This document shows positions 1 to 12,467 of a stretch of DNA of 64,000 nt, piece after piece. The translations under genes and the position numbers were made by a program. Source of the stretch: Agromyces sp. 3263. Lineage in GTDB: Bacteria; Actinomycetota; Actinomycetes; Actinomycetales; Microbacteriaceae. Under the pieces are notes generated by a model. That model did not search any database, was not told the origin of the DNA, and saw only the letters and a list, made by a program, of their open reading frames with translations. Each line of letters opens with the position of its first letter. Position 1 is the first letter of the stretch. Location of the stretch: NCBI RefSeq assembly GCF_031456545.1, contig NZ_JAVDUV010000002.1, positions 1 to 64,000 on the forward strand. The letters run 5' to 3'.

Positions 1-89
1 CGGACACATTCCGAACCCGGAAGCTAAGACTCGCAGCGCCGATGGTACTGCAGGGGCGACCCTGTGGGAGAGTAGGACACCGCCGGACA
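1..89 (+). rRNA. rrf: 5S ribosomal RNA, 3' part (cut by window edge)
   Basis: The first bases match the conserved interior and 3' half of bacterial 5S rRNA: the CCGAACCCGGAAG stretch near the start, GATGGTACTG, and the GGGAGAGTAGGACACCGCC tail of actinobacterial 5S genes. The 5' end lies outside the window, so an rrn operon presumably runs in from the left. The 3' boundary is approximate. A hairpin terminator follows within about 15 bases. Confidence 0.88.
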
Positions 90-101
90 TTCATTGAGGA
101 G

Positions 102-130
102 TGGCCACCCGAAGACGGGTGGCCATTTCT
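102..130 (+). terminator. Rho-independent-like terminator of the rRNA operon
   Basis: A perfect inverted repeat, TGGCCACCC (102-110) and GGGTGGCCA (117-125), with a 6-nt loop, directly follows the 5S gene and is followed by TTTCTCG. The short T tract is usual for high-GC actinobacterial terminators. Confidence 0.8.
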
Positions 131-204
131 CGTTAACGGGCCGATGCGACGTCGGTCGCAGTACGGTTGAGTCCGATGAGGACTCCACACACGACGGGAC
201 AATC

Positions 205-1857
205 GTGAGCGATTCGACGCACGACTCGGGTGAGCACGACCGCCCCAAACGCAACGATCGGGGTGGCGACCGGGCGCAAGGAAGCGCCAGAGGCTCCTCA
301 TCGAGCAGGAGCGGCCAGGGCGCCGGGCGCGACGCATCACGGGGTGGTGGCGAGAAGCGTCCCTATTCGGGTGGCGGGGAGAAGCGTCCGTATTCGGGCG
401 GGGAGAAGCGTCCGTATTCGGGTGGGGAGAAGCGTCCGTACTCGGGTGGTGGGGAGAAGCGTCCGTATTCGGGTGGTGGGGAGAAGCGTCCGTATTCGGG
501 TGGCGGGGAGAAGCGTCCGTATTCGGGTGGCGGGGAGAAGCGTCCGTACTCGGGTGGCGGGGAGAAGCGTCCGTACTCGGGTGGCGGGGAGAAGCGTCCG
601 TACTCGGGTGGTGGGGAGAAGCGTCCGTACTCGGGTGGTGGGGAGAAGCGTCCGTACTCGGGTGGTGGGGAGAAGCGTCCCTATTCGGGTGGGGAGAAGC
701 GTCCGTACTCGGGTGGCGGGGAGAAGCGTCCGTACTCGGGTGGCGAGAAGCGTCCCTATTCGGGTGGGGAGAAGCGTCCGTACTCGGGTGGTGGCGAGAA
801 GCGTCCGTACTCGGGTGCCGGCAATCGCTCCGACGATCGACGCGGACCTCGGTCGGATGCCCGCGGACCGAAGTACGAGGAGCCGCGCGAGAACTTCGGC
901 GCCGCGAACCTCGCGGTGCGTCCGCGTCATGACGACCCAGAGATCCCCGACCGCATCGAGGCGCGCGACCTCGATCGTGGCGCCCGCGCCGAACTGAAGA
1001 CGCTCAGCAAGGAGAACGCCGACTGGGTGGCGCGGCACCTCGTCGCGGCATCCGAGTACCTCGACGAGGACCCCGAGCTCGCGCACCAGCACGCGATGTC
1101 CGCCGCTCGCCGCGCCGGGCGCATCGCCGTCGTCCGTGAGACCCTGGCGATCACGGCGTACGCGACCGGCGACTTCCAGCTCGCGCTCCGCGAACTGCGC
1201 ACGTTCCGCCGGATCTCGGGCAGCAACGACCAGCTGCCCCTGATGGTCGACAGTGAACGCGGTGTCGGACGACCCGACCGCGCGCTCGAGGTCGGTCGCG
1301 CCGTCGACCGGAATGAACTGCCGGCGGCGGTGCAGGTCGGGCTCGCGATCGCGATGTCGGGTGCCCGCCTGGACCTGGAACAGCCCGAGCTCGCGCTTGC
1401 GGAGCTCGAGATCCCCCAGCTCGATCCCGACCGCGCCTTCTCGTACAGCCCAGCGCTGTTCGCGGCCTATGCCGAGGTGCTCGAGGAGCTCGGGCGTGAC
1501 TCGGAAGCTGCGGACTGGCGTTCCCGTGCGAACCGGGCGGAGGAAGCGCTCAACGGCCCCGCGGCGGAATCCGAGCTCGTCGAGATCTTCGAGGTCGAAC
1601 TCGAGGACGGTGTGGAGCACGACGAGGCGGCGGCACCCAGCACATCGGTGATGGCCGACGTCGTGTCGACTGGTCCGGTCGCCACCGAGTCGGCGAACCC
1701 GGCGCCTGTCGTGCACGACGGGCTTGCCGGCGACCCCGGTGACGTGCTCGAGGACGAGGTCGCCGCCGTGCTCGCAGAGGGCGAGGCGCTCGAGCGGGAT
1801 GACCCCACCGATGCGAACGAGGACGCGCCCGATGGGCCTGTTCCGCACGAGGACTGA
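205..1857 (+). CDS. TPR-like protein with N-terminal EKRPYS repeat tract (Rv1691-type position)
   Basis: No enzymatic motif is visible in this 550-residue protein. Residues about 47-203 are a tandem low-complexity tract of EKRPYS units joined by GG or GGG. A globular all-alpha part (about 230-440) follows, with TPR-like helical pairs such as AYATGDFQLALRELRTFRR, and then an acidic tail rich in E, D, A and V. I chose GTG 205; the reading frame extends up to 94, but only through the terminator region, and I see no better start. A TACGGT box at 162-167 could be its -10. The position before the HAD phosphatase and tlyA matches Rv1691 of M. tuberculosis, a TPR-type protein of unknown role. The basic repeat could bind RNA or acidic partners; that is a guess. 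Confidence 0.85.
   Translation: MSDSTHDSGEHDRPKRNDRGGDRAQGSARGSSSSRSGQGAGRDASRGGGEKRPYSGGGEKRPYSGGEKRPYSGGEKRPYSGGGEKRPYSGGGEKRPYSGGGEKRPYSGGGEKRPYSGGGEKRPYSGGGEKRPYSGGGEKRPYSGGGEKRPYSGGGEKRPYSGGEKRPYSGGGEKRPYSGGEKRPYSGGEKRPYSGGGEKRPYSGAGNRSDDRRGPRSDARGPKYEEPRENFGAANLAVRPRHDDPEIPDRIEARDLDRGARAELKTLSKENADWVARHLVAASEYLDEDPELAHQHAMSAARRAGRIAVVRETLAITAYATGDFQLALRELRTFRRISGSNDQLPLMVDSERGVGRPDRALEVGRAVDRNELPAAVQVGLAIAMSGARLDLEQPELALAELEIPQLDPDRAFSYSPALFAAYAEVLEELGRDSEAADWRSRANRAEEALNGPAAESELVEIFEVELEDGVEHDEAAAPSTSVMADVVSTGPVATESANPAPVVHDGLAGDPGDVLEDEVAAVLAEGEALERDDPTDANEDAPDGPVPHED
343..813 (+). repeat. Coding minisatellite: 18 copies of an EKRPYS-(G)GG unit
   Basis: Eighteen EKRPYS hexapeptides, each preceded by GGG (13 copies) or GG (5 copies: numbers 3, 4, 14, 16 and 17). 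The DNA unit is therefore 27 or 24 nt and always a multiple of three. Copies differ mainly at silent positions (TAT/TAC, GGT/GGC/GGG), so the array is not freshly amplified throughout. Because units are in frame, slippage changes length without breaking the gene. The tract is open in several other frames, which creates long spurious ORFs. Confidence 0.97.
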
Positions 1858-2866
1858 GCCGACGACCCCGCTCGAGGGGATCGACGCGGTGTTCGCCGAC
1901 CTGGACGGCGTGGTCTATGCGGGCTCCGGTGCGATCCCGCACGCGGTGGAGAGCCTCAATCGCGCCAAGGCGCAGCGTTCGGTGGGCTACATCACGAACA
2001 ACGCGTCGCGCAGCGATGCATCCGTCGCCGGCCACTTGGCCGAGCTCGGCCTCGCGGTCGTGCCCCACGATGTCGTCACGTCGCCGCAGGCCGCCATGCG
2101 GCTGCTCGAGGAGCGTGTCGACCCCGGCGCGCTGGTCTTCGTGGTCGGCGGTGAGGGCATCGTGGTCGAGCTCGAGAAGCGCGGCTTCCGCGTGACGCGC
2201 TCCGCCGATGACGCGCCCGACGCGGTCGTGCAGGGTTTCGCTCCCGAGGTGGGATGGCGCGAATTGGCCGAGGCATCGTTCGCACTCAACGCCCACGGCG
2301 GTCCGGATGCCGCGACCCCGGGCATCCCATGGATCGCGACGAACATGGACTGGACGATCCCCGTCGCTCGCGGCATCGCACCCGGGAACGGGACCCTCGT
2401 CTCCGCGGTGCACACCGCGGTCGGCCGGTTCCCGGTCGTCGCCGGCAAGCCGGAGACGCCGATCTTCGATGAGGCGAAGCGTCGATTCGGCGCCGACCGC
2501 CCGCTCGTCGTGGGCGACCGCCTCGACACCGACATCCTCGGTGCGAACCGGGCCGGAATGGCGAGCGCCGTGGTGCTGACGGGCATCGACCGCGCGAAGC
2601 AGGTGCTGGCCGCGGATGCCGCGAGCCGGCCGGACTTCATCCTGCGCGACCTGCGCGGGCTGCACGAGCCGTACCCGGTCGTCGAGCCGGTACGTGGTGG
2701 TGGGGTGCGCGTGAACGAGGCGCGCGTGCGCATCGACGGCCGCAAGGTCGTCATCGTCTCGCCCGGCGACGGCGGGCTCGACCTGCTCCGCGCCGCCTGC
2801 GCGGCGATCTGGCAGTCGGGTACCGCGATCCACGCCCTGGATGTGCCTCCGAGCCTCTACGCGTGA
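1832..2866 (+). CDS. HAD-superfamily IIA phosphatase (NagD-like; Rv1692-type glycerol-3-phosphate phosphatase)
   Basis: This 344-residue protein has all HAD landmarks: the nucleophile motif DLDGVVY at residues 23-29, YITNNASRS as motif II, a GKPETPIF lysine motif, and GDRLDTDI for Mg2+ binding. The cap insertion between motifs II and III is of the NagD (C2) type. A C-terminal extension of about 80 residues is typical of the actinobacterial version. The start is ATG 1832, preceded by GAGGA at 1819-1823, and overlaps the previous gene by 26 bp. The M. tuberculosis orthologue by position, Rv1692, has been described as a glycerol-3-phosphate phosphatase in phospholipid recycling; the same substrate here is inference. 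Confidence 0.9.
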   Translation: MGLFRTRTEPTTPLEGIDAVFADLDGVVYAGSGAIPHAVESLNRAKAQRSVGYITNNASRSDASVAGHLAELGLAVVPHDVVTSPQAAMRLLEERVDPGALVFVVGGEGIVVELEKRGFRVTRSADDAPDAVVQGFAPEVGWRELAEASFALNAHGGPDAATPGIPWIATNMDWTIPVARGIAPGNGTLVSAVHTAVGRFPVVAGKPETPIFDEAKRRFGADRPLVVGDRLDTDILGANRAGMASAVVLTGIDRAKQVLAADAASRPDFILRDLRGLHEPYPVVEPVRGGGVRVNEARVRIDGRKVVIVSPGDGGLDLLRAACAAIWQSGTAIHALDVPPSLYA

Positions 2867-2897
2867 TTCGTGCCACCGCGGCGTCGGCCGGTCGGGG

Positions 2898-2903
2898 TAG
2901 CGT
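2898..2903 (+). promoter_or_regulatory. Leaderless -10 box TAGCGT
   Basis: TAGCGT ends 7 bases before ATG 2911, and no ribosome binding site lies between. This fits a leaderless transcript starting at the ATG, and gives the tlyA-nadK-recN run its own promoter inside the longer cluster. Confidence 0.55.
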
Positions 2904-2910
2904 TGGTGCG

Positions 2911-3150
2911 ATGAGCACCGACGACCTCCGAGAGCCAGACGACGTCGATGGCGTCGAAGCGGCGGCTGCCGCATCCGCAGACGCGTCGGGTGCCGTGTCG
3001 GGCTCGGGTGAGGCGTCGGACGACGCGGCGGCGGACATCCACGACATCGAGTCGGTTCCGCTGGCCGAGCGGGCGCCCCGCTACCAGGAGCTCGCAGATC
3101 GCCTTCGCTCCGAGCTCGAGCGATCCGACCCGTCGCGCGACCCGAACTGA
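2911..3150 (+). CDS. Small acidic protein of unknown function before tlyA
   Basis: A 79-residue protein rich in D, E, A and S, with a disordered first half and a more helical end (PLAERAPRYQELADRLRSEL). No domain is recognised. A short open reading frame occupies the same place between the HAD gene and tlyA in M. tuberculosis (Rv1693), so the position is conserved even if the sequence is poorly so. An in-frame GTG at 2863 overlaps the HAD stop and would add 16 residues; I prefer ATG 2911 because of the leaderless box just upstream. The gap to tlyA is 2 bp. Confidence 0.7.
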   Translation: MSTDDLREPDDVDGVEAAAAASADASGAVSGSGEASDDAAADIHDIESVPLAERAPRYQELADRLRSELERSDPSRDPN

Positions 3151-3152
3151 CG

Positions 3153-3962
3153 ATGCCCGAACAGCGACTGGATGCGGCGCTGGCCGCGCGCGGGCTCGCT
3201 CGGTCGCGCACGCAGGCCGCGACGCTGATCGCCGCGGGCGTCGTGACGGTCGACGGCCGGCCGGCCCTGAAGCCGTCGCTGAAGGTGCCGGAGTCGGCGG
3301 AGCTGGCCGTCGCGGCATCCGACCACTACGTCAGCCGAGGCGCGCACAAGCTCATCGCCGCGCTCGACGGGTTCGCCGTCGACCCCGCCGGACGCGTGGC
3401 GCTCGATGCCGGCGCGTCGACCGGAGGATTCACGCAGGTGCTCCTCGAGCGCGGCGCGCGTACGGTACTCGCGGTCGATGTGGGCCACGGCCAGCTCGCG
3501 CCCGAGCTGCACGGCGCACCCGGGATGGTCCTCGTCGAGGGATGCAACGTGCGCGACCTCGATCGCGCGGCACTCGCCAGGGCGACGGGAGTCGACGAGC
3601 CGCCGTCGCTCGTGACCGCCGACCTCTCGTTCATCTCGCTGACCACCGTGATGCCGGCGCTCCGGGCGACCGGGGCCGACGACGCCGATTTCGTGCTGCT
3701 CGTGAAACCGCAGTTCGAGGTCGGCCGCGGGGGCGTGCGCGAGGGCGTGGTGCGCGATGCCGCGCTCCGGGCCGAGGCGCTGGCGAACGTGCTCTGGGCC
3801 GCGTTCGACCTCGGCCTGGGAACCGCGGGAGTCCTGTCCTCCCCAATCGTCGGAAGCCACGGGAACCATGAGTATCTCGCGCACCTCAGCGCAGCGCGTG
3901 GGGTGAATCCGACAGAATGGATGCGTCGGGTGGACGAAGTGACAGGAGGCGCGATCGCGTGA
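3153..3962 (+). CDS. tlyA: TlyA-type 16S/23S rRNA 2'-O-cytidine methyltransferase
   Basis: A 269-residue protein with the two TlyA parts. An S4 RNA-binding domain (about 1-60, RLDAALAARGLARSRTQA) leads into an FtsJ/RrmJ-like Rossmann methyltransferase (about 65-269). The latter shows the catalytic K in SRGAHK, the SAM loop LDAGASTGGFTQ, the D in TADLSFIS and the K in LLVKPQFEVG. In mycobacteria TlyA methylates 16S and 23S rRNA and is needed for capreomycin sensitivity; rRNA modification is the safe call here. It starts 2 bp after the small acidic gene and overlaps nadK by 4 bp. Confidence 0.95.
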   Translation: MPEQRLDAALAARGLARSRTQAATLIAAGVVTVDGRPALKPSLKVPESAELAVAASDHYVSRGAHKLIAALDGFAVDPAGRVALDAGASTGGFTQVLLERGARTVLAVDVGHGQLAPELHGAPGMVLVEGCNVRDLDRAALARATGVDEPPSLVTADLSFISLTTVMPALRATGADDADFVLLVKPQFEVGRGGVREGVVRDAALRAEALANVLWAAFDLGLGTAGVLSSPIVGSHGNHEYLAHLSAARGVNPTEWMRRVDEVTGGAIA

Positions 3963-4873
3963 ACGACGCACGGCACTTCCTCGTTGTCTCCCACACCGGC
4001 CGTCAGTCCGCACTCGAAGCGACCGGCGAGGTGTGCACGCAGTTGCTCGCTGCCGGCGCGGTGCCAGTGATCGCCGCCGAGCATTGGGACGATGTGCACG
4101 CGTTCGTTCCCGCGCTCAATGGCGAGGTCAGGCGGTTCGAGGAGACCGACCCGGCTCGCATCGAGCTCGTGATCGTGCTGGGCGGCGACGGGACGATCCT
4201 TCGGGCGGCCGAGCTCATGCGCGACCATCCCGTCGCCCTGCTCGGCGTGAACCTCGGGCATGTCGGCTTCCTCGCCGAGAGCGAGCGCGACGACCTCGGG
4301 TACACGATCGCCCGGGCACTCGCGCGCGACTACACCGTCGAGGAGCGCATGACGCTGTCGGTGCGCGCCAAGCTCGGCGATGAGGTCGTGTACGAGAGCT
4401 GGGCCCTCAACGAGGCCACCGTCGAGAAGGCCGAACGCGAGCGGATGCTCGAGGTGGTGGTCGAGGTCGACCGCCGGCCCCTGTCATCCTTCGGGTGCGA
4501 CGGCATCGTGATGGCGACGCCGACCGGGTCGACGGCCTACTCGTTCTCCGCCGGCGGACCTGTCGTGTGGCCGAGCCTCGAAGCCCTGCTCATGGTTCCG
4601 CTCAGCGCGCACGCCCTCTTCGCGCGCCCGCTCGTCGTGGGCGCCGACTCCTCGCTCGCGGTCGAGATCCTGCAGCGCACCCAGGCGTCCGCCGTCATCT
4701 GGTGCGACGGCCGTCGCACCTTCGACCTGCCGCCGGGCGCGAGGGTCATCGTGCGCAAGTCACCGACGCCGGTCCGACTGGCGCGCCTCCACGAGGCGCC
4801 GTTCACCGATCGACTCGTGAACAAGTTCCAGCTGCCCGTCACCGGCTGGCGAGGCCCGGTCGGGCGTGATTGA
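3959..4873 (+). CDS. nadK: NAD kinase
   Basis: A 304-residue ATP/polyphosphate-NAD kinase that makes NADP. It shows GGDG at residues 75-78, the NE motif in ALNEATVEKAE and the substrate loop DGIVMATPTGSTAYSFSAGG. The start is GTG 3959, 9 bases after a perfect AGGAGG (3944-3949) and overlapping the tlyA stop as GTGA; an ATG at 3917 has no such support. tlyA-nadK-recN is the standard actinobacterial order. Confidence 0.96.
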   Translation: MNDARHFLVVSHTGRQSALEATGEVCTQLLAAGAVPVIAAEHWDDVHAFVPALNGEVRRFEETDPARIELVIVLGGDGTILRAAELMRDHPVALLGVNLGHVGFLAESERDDLGYTIARALARDYTVEERMTLSVRAKLGDEVVYESWALNEATVEKAERERMLEVVVEVDRRPLSSFGCDGIVMATPTGSTAYSFSAGGPVVWPSLEALLMVPLSAHALFARPLVVGADSSLAVEILQRTQASAVIWCDGRRTFDLPPGARVIVRKSPTPVRLARLHEAPFTDRLVNKFQLPVTGWRGPVGRD

Positions 4874-4881
4874 GGTCGTCG

Positions 4882-9035
<4,154 letters not shown>

Positions 9036-9039
<4 letters not shown>

Positions 9040-9941
9040 CGGATGCCGCGTGGGCCGACGGGTACCTCCGTCACCTCACGGTCGAACGCGGCGCGTCCCG
9101 CAACACCGTGGTGTCGTATCGTCGCGACCTCGCCATCTACGCCGACTGGCTGGCGTACCGCGGGCTCCACGGGCCGGGCACGGTGCGCGAACAGGACCTG
9201 GCCGACTTCGTGCGGTTCCTCGGCGCGCAGCGACAGCCGCCGCTCGCGACCTCGTCGATCGCGCGGATCCTCTCGGCCGTGCGCGGGCTGCACCGATTCC
9301 TCGCCGACGAGGGCGTGATCGCCGACGACGTGTCGCGGGAGCTGCGTCCCCCGAAGCTGCCCATGCGGCTGCCGAAGGCGATCCCGGTCGAGGACGTCGA
9401 GGCCCTCATCGCCGCGGTCGGCGGTGAGGAGCTGCACGAGCTCCGCGACACCGCGCTGCTCGAACTGCTCTACGCGACCGGCGCCCGGGTGTCGGAGGCG
9501 GTCTCGCTCAACGTCGACGACCTCGTCGACGGCGACGTGGTGCGGCTGCTCGGCAAGGGCGGCAAGCAGCGCATCGTGCCGCTCGGCTCCTATGCGCGGC
9601 GGGCGGTCGACGCCTACCTGGTGCGGGCGCGGCCGGCGCTGTCCGCCCGCGGCACCGCGACGCCGGCGCTGCTCCTCGGCCTGCGCGGTCGACGGATGTC
9701 GCGACAGGCGGCGTGGGACGTGATCCACCGGGCGGCCGAACGAGCCGGCATCGCGGCATCCGTCTCACCGCACACCCTGCGGCACTCGTTCGCGACGCAC
9801 CTGCTCGAAGGCGGCGCCGACGTGCGGGTGGTGCAGGAGCTGCTCGGCCACTCGTCGGTCGCGACGACCCAGATCTACACCCTCGTCACAGCCGATACAC
9901 TCCGGGAGATGTACACGGCCGCCCACCCTCGTGCTCGCTAG
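9036..9941 (+). CDS. xerD: Tyrosine recombinase XerD
   Basis: A 301-residue tyrosine recombinase of standard Xer length. The N-terminal SAM-like domain ([19 protein letters not shown]) is followed by the catalytic domain with first Arg in [11 protein letters not shown], Lys in [12 protein letters not shown], the [12 protein letters not shown] box and the GH-N-Tyr end ([13 protein letters not shown]). It resolves chromosome dimers at dif with XerC and FtsK. The start ATG 9036 overlaps the NUDIX stop as ATGA. The neighbourhood (NUDIX, xerD, parA, scpAB) matches the chromosomal xerD locus, not a mobile integrase. Confidence 0.95.
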
Positions 9942-9944
9942 AAT
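9939..9944 (+). promoter_or_regulatory. Possible -10 box TAGAAT of the parA-scpAB operon
   Basis: TAGAAT overlaps the xerD stop codon and would start a message about 45 bases before parA GTG 9997. No good -35 is visible at 16-18 bases upstream. Support is the box alone. Confidence 0.35.
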
Positions 9945-9996
9945 CGACCAGACGCCCGCACGGCCGCAGGCAAGAAGGACCCAGGAGAGAGACCAC

Positions 9997-10884
9997 GTGA
10001 CGCACCAGACGCAGGACCCGGCGGACGGCATCGCTTCGCTGGAGCCCGAGGTCGGTCCCACCGGTCGCCCCCTGCGCGACTTCCCCGAGCCCAAGCCGCT
10101 GCGTTCGCACGGCCCGGCACGCATCATCGCGCTCTGCAACCAGAAGGGCGGCGTCGGCAAGACGACGACGACCATCAACCTCGGCGCGACGCTCGCCGAG
10201 TACGGACGCCGAGTGCTCGCGGTCGACTTCGACCCGCAGGGCGCCCTCTCGGCCGGCCTCGGCGTGCAGACGCACGACGTGCCGACGATCTACGACCTGC
10301 TGCTCTCGCGGAGCGTCGAGCCGGCCGACGCCATCCAGCACACCATGCTCGAGAACCTCGACGTGATCCCCGCGAACATCGACCTGTCGGCCGCCGAGGT
10401 GCACCTCGTCACCGAGGTCGCCCGTGAGCAGATCCTCGCGAGCGTGCTGCGGCGCGTGGCATCTGACTACGACGTCATCCTCATCGACTGCCAGCCGTCG
10501 CTGGGCCTGCTGACCGTGAACGCGCTCACCGCGAGCCACGGGGTCGTCATTCCGCTCGAGTGCGAGTACTTCGCGCTGCGCGGCGTCGCGCTGCTCATCG
10601 AGACGATCGACAAGGTGCGCGACCGACTGAATCCGGCGATCGAGCTCGACGGCATCCTCGCCACCATGTACGACGCGCGCACGCTCCACTCGCGCGAGGT
10701 GCTCGAGCGCGTGGTCGACGCGTTCGGCGAGAAGGTGCTCGAGACGGTCATCACGCGCACGGTGAAGTTCCCCGACGCGACGGTCGCCGCGACGCCGATC
10801 ACCGAGTTCGCCCCCGAGCACCAGGCGTCGAAGTCGTACCGGCAGCTCGCGAGGGAGCTGGTCTTCCGTGGCGCGGTCGCCTGA
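9997..10884 (+). CDS. ParA-family ATPase linked to ScpAB
   Basis: A 295-residue ParA/Soj-like ATPase. After an N-terminal tail of about 45 residues come the deviant Walker A NQKGGVGKTTTTINLG, the VDFDPQGALS switch region and LIDCQPSLGLLTVNAL (Walker B). GTG 9997 has AGGAGA 8 bases upstream. It is the Rv1708-type ParA next to condensin genes, not the oriC-proximal ParA, which normally pairs with parB and rsmG. The stop overlaps scpA by 17 bp, so coupling with condensin subunits is likely. A role in chromosome organisation is inferred from context. Confidence 0.92.
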   Translation: MTHQTQDPADGIASLEPEVGPTGRPLRDFPEPKPLRSHGPARIIALCNQKGGVGKTTTTINLGATLAEYGRRVLAVDFDPQGALSAGLGVQTHDVPTIYDLLLSRSVEPADAIQHTMLENLDVIPANIDLSAAEVHLVTEVAREQILASVLRRVASDYDVILIDCQPSLGLLTVNALTASHGVVIPLECEYFALRGVALLIETIDKVRDRLNPAIELDGILATMYDARTLHSREVLERVVDAFGEKVLETVITRTVKFPDATVAATPITEFAPEHQASKSYRQLARELVFRGAVA

Positions 10885-11740
10885 AGCCCTGCCGGTACCT
10901 GGAGCGGGCGCCGACGGCGCGGCGGGCCCTGACGCCGGCGTGCCGTCCGAGGCATCCGATGCCGGGTTCCGGGTGGCGCTCACGAACTTCGAGGGTCCAT
11001 TCGACCTGCTGCTCTCGCTGATCTCGAAGCACGAGCTCGACATCACGGAGGTGTCGCTCTCCGCGGTGACCGACGAGTTCATCTCGTATCTGCGCGGCGT
11101 CGACTCCGAGGAGGAGCTCGACCGGGCGTCGGAGTTCCTCGTGGTGGCGGCGACACTGCTCGACCTGAAGGTCGCCGGACTCCTGCCGCAGGGCGAGCTC
11201 GTCGATGCCGAGGACGTGGCGCTGCTCGAGGCGCGCGACCTGCTCTTCGCCCGCCTGCTGCAGTACCGCGCCTTCAAGGAGGCGTCGCGCTGGTTCGCCT
11301 CGCACCTCGAGGCGGAATCCCGGCGTCACGCGCGAGTGGTCAGGCTCGAGGACCGCTTCCGGCAGCGCGAGCCAGAGCTGCGCTGGACCCTCAGCGCCGA
11401 GGACTTCGCGGCGATCGCGACCCTGGCGCTGACGCCGCGTGCGATCCCCGCGGTCGGCCTCGACCACCTGCACGCACCGCTGGTGTCGATCCGCGAGCAG
11501 GCCGCGCACGTCGTCGCGGTGCTGCGTCGCGGCGAGCCGGTGACCTTCCGGGAGCTCATCGCCGGCATCGCCCAGCCGGGCGTCGTGGTGGCCCGGTTCC
11601 TCGCCGTGCTCGAGCTGTACCGGCACGCCGCGATCGGCTTCGACCAGGTGGAGCCGCTCGGCGAGCTCACGCTGCGGTGGGCGGCCGAGTCGTGGGACGA
11701 CGAGAATCTCGACAGCCTTGGAGCCGACTATGACGAATGA
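10868..11740 (+). CDS. scpA: Condensin kleisin subunit ScpA
   Basis: A 290-residue kleisin that bridges SMC heads together with ScpB. The diagnostic N-terminal segment FEGPFDLLLSLISKHELDI is present after a disordered leader of about 35 residues. The C-terminal winged-helix region includes FRELIAGIAQPGVVVARFLA and LYRHAAIGFDQVEPLGEL. GTG 10868 overlaps parA by 17 bp and the end overlaps scpB by 11 bp. Confidence 0.94.
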   Translation: MARSPEALPVPGAGADGAAGPDAGVPSEASDAGFRVALTNFEGPFDLLLSLISKHELDITEVSLSAVTDEFISYLRGVDSEEELDRASEFLVVAATLLDLKVAGLLPQGELVDAEDVALLEARDLLFARLLQYRAFKEASRWFASHLEAESRRHARVVRLEDRFRQREPELRWTLSAEDFAAIATLALTPRAIPAVGLDHLHAPLVSIREQAAHVVAVLRRGEPVTFRELIAGIAQPGVVVARFLAVLELYRHAAIGFDQVEPLGELTLRWAAESWDDENLDSLGADYDE

Positions 11741-12467
11741 CCCGGATGCCGCGACCGTGACGGATGCCGCGACGGAACCGGACGCGGCCGATGTCGAGGC
11801 GACGCCCGACGACACGGCCCAGGGACCCGAGCTCTCGATCGTCACGCCGCTCGACGTGCCCGGACAACCGCACCTCGACCTCGATCGCGCGCTCGAGGCC
11901 ATCCTCTTCATCGCCGACGAGCCCCTCTCGATCGTGACGCTGGCCGCCGCGGTCGCGCGTCCCGTGGCCGAGGTGCGCGCGTCGATCGCACGCCTGCTGG
12001 CGGACTACGACGGCGGCGCGCCGTCGGGGGAGCCGCGCACCGACGTGGCCGACGAGCGGCCGGCCGGCCGGGGCATCCGTCGCGGCTTCGAGCTGCGGGA
12101 GGTCGGCGGCGGCTGGCGGTTCTACGTGCGTGGCGACTACGACGCGCTCGTGGCCGACTTCGTGATCACCCAGTCGTCGACTCGGCTGTCGCAGGCCGCC
12201 CTCGAGACCCTGTCGGTGATCGCCTACAAGCAGCCGATCTCACGCTCGTCAATCGCCTCGATCCGCGCGGTCAACGTCGACTCCGTCGTGCGCACGCTCC
12301 TCGGCCGCGGCCTCATCACCGAGGTCGCGACGGATGCCGAGACGGGCGCCATCCTCTACGGGACGACCGATGCGCTCCTCACCAACCTCGGCATCAACTC
12401 GCTCGACGAGCTGCCGCACATCTCGCCGTTGCTCGACGACGGCCAGGAGGGATTCGATCGTGACTGA
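11730..12467 (+). CDS. scpB: Condensin subunit ScpB
   Basis: A 245-residue partner of ScpA. The first about 55 residues are acidic and probably disordered. Two winged-helix domains follow: DRALEAILFIADEPLSI, and RLSQAALETLSVIAYKQPIS leading to the conserved VRTLLGRGLI. ATG 11730 has GGAG six bases upstream and overlaps scpA by 11 bp; the stop overlaps the rluB-type gene by 8 bp. Confidence 0.94.
   Translation: MTNDPDAATVTDAATEPDAADVEATPDDTAQGPELSIVTPLDVPGQPHLDLDRALEAILFIADEPLSIVTLAAAVARPVAEVRASIARLLADYDGGAPSGEPRTDVADERPAGRGIRRGFELREVGGGWRFYVRGDYDALVADFVITQSSTRLSQAALETLSVIAYKQPISRSSIASIRAVNVDSVVRTLLGRGLITEVATDAETGAILYGTTDALLTNLGINSLDELPHISPLLDDGQEGFDRD

Noticed and set aside
343..813. CRISPR-like array because of many direct repeats
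   Set aside because: Units are contiguous, 24/27 nt and in frame within a gene; there are no unique spacers and no cas genes.
337..1848. Long antisense reading frame (503 codons) and a second plus-strand frame over the repeat tract
   Set aside because: The repeat contains no stops in several frames; these frames lack ribosome sites and have Arg/Thr-rich shadow composition, while the chosen frame continues into a TPR-like domain.
9997..10884. Plasmid partition ParA
   Set aside because: No parB or centromere repeats nearby; the gene is fused by overlaps to scpA-scpB in a core chromosomal order.
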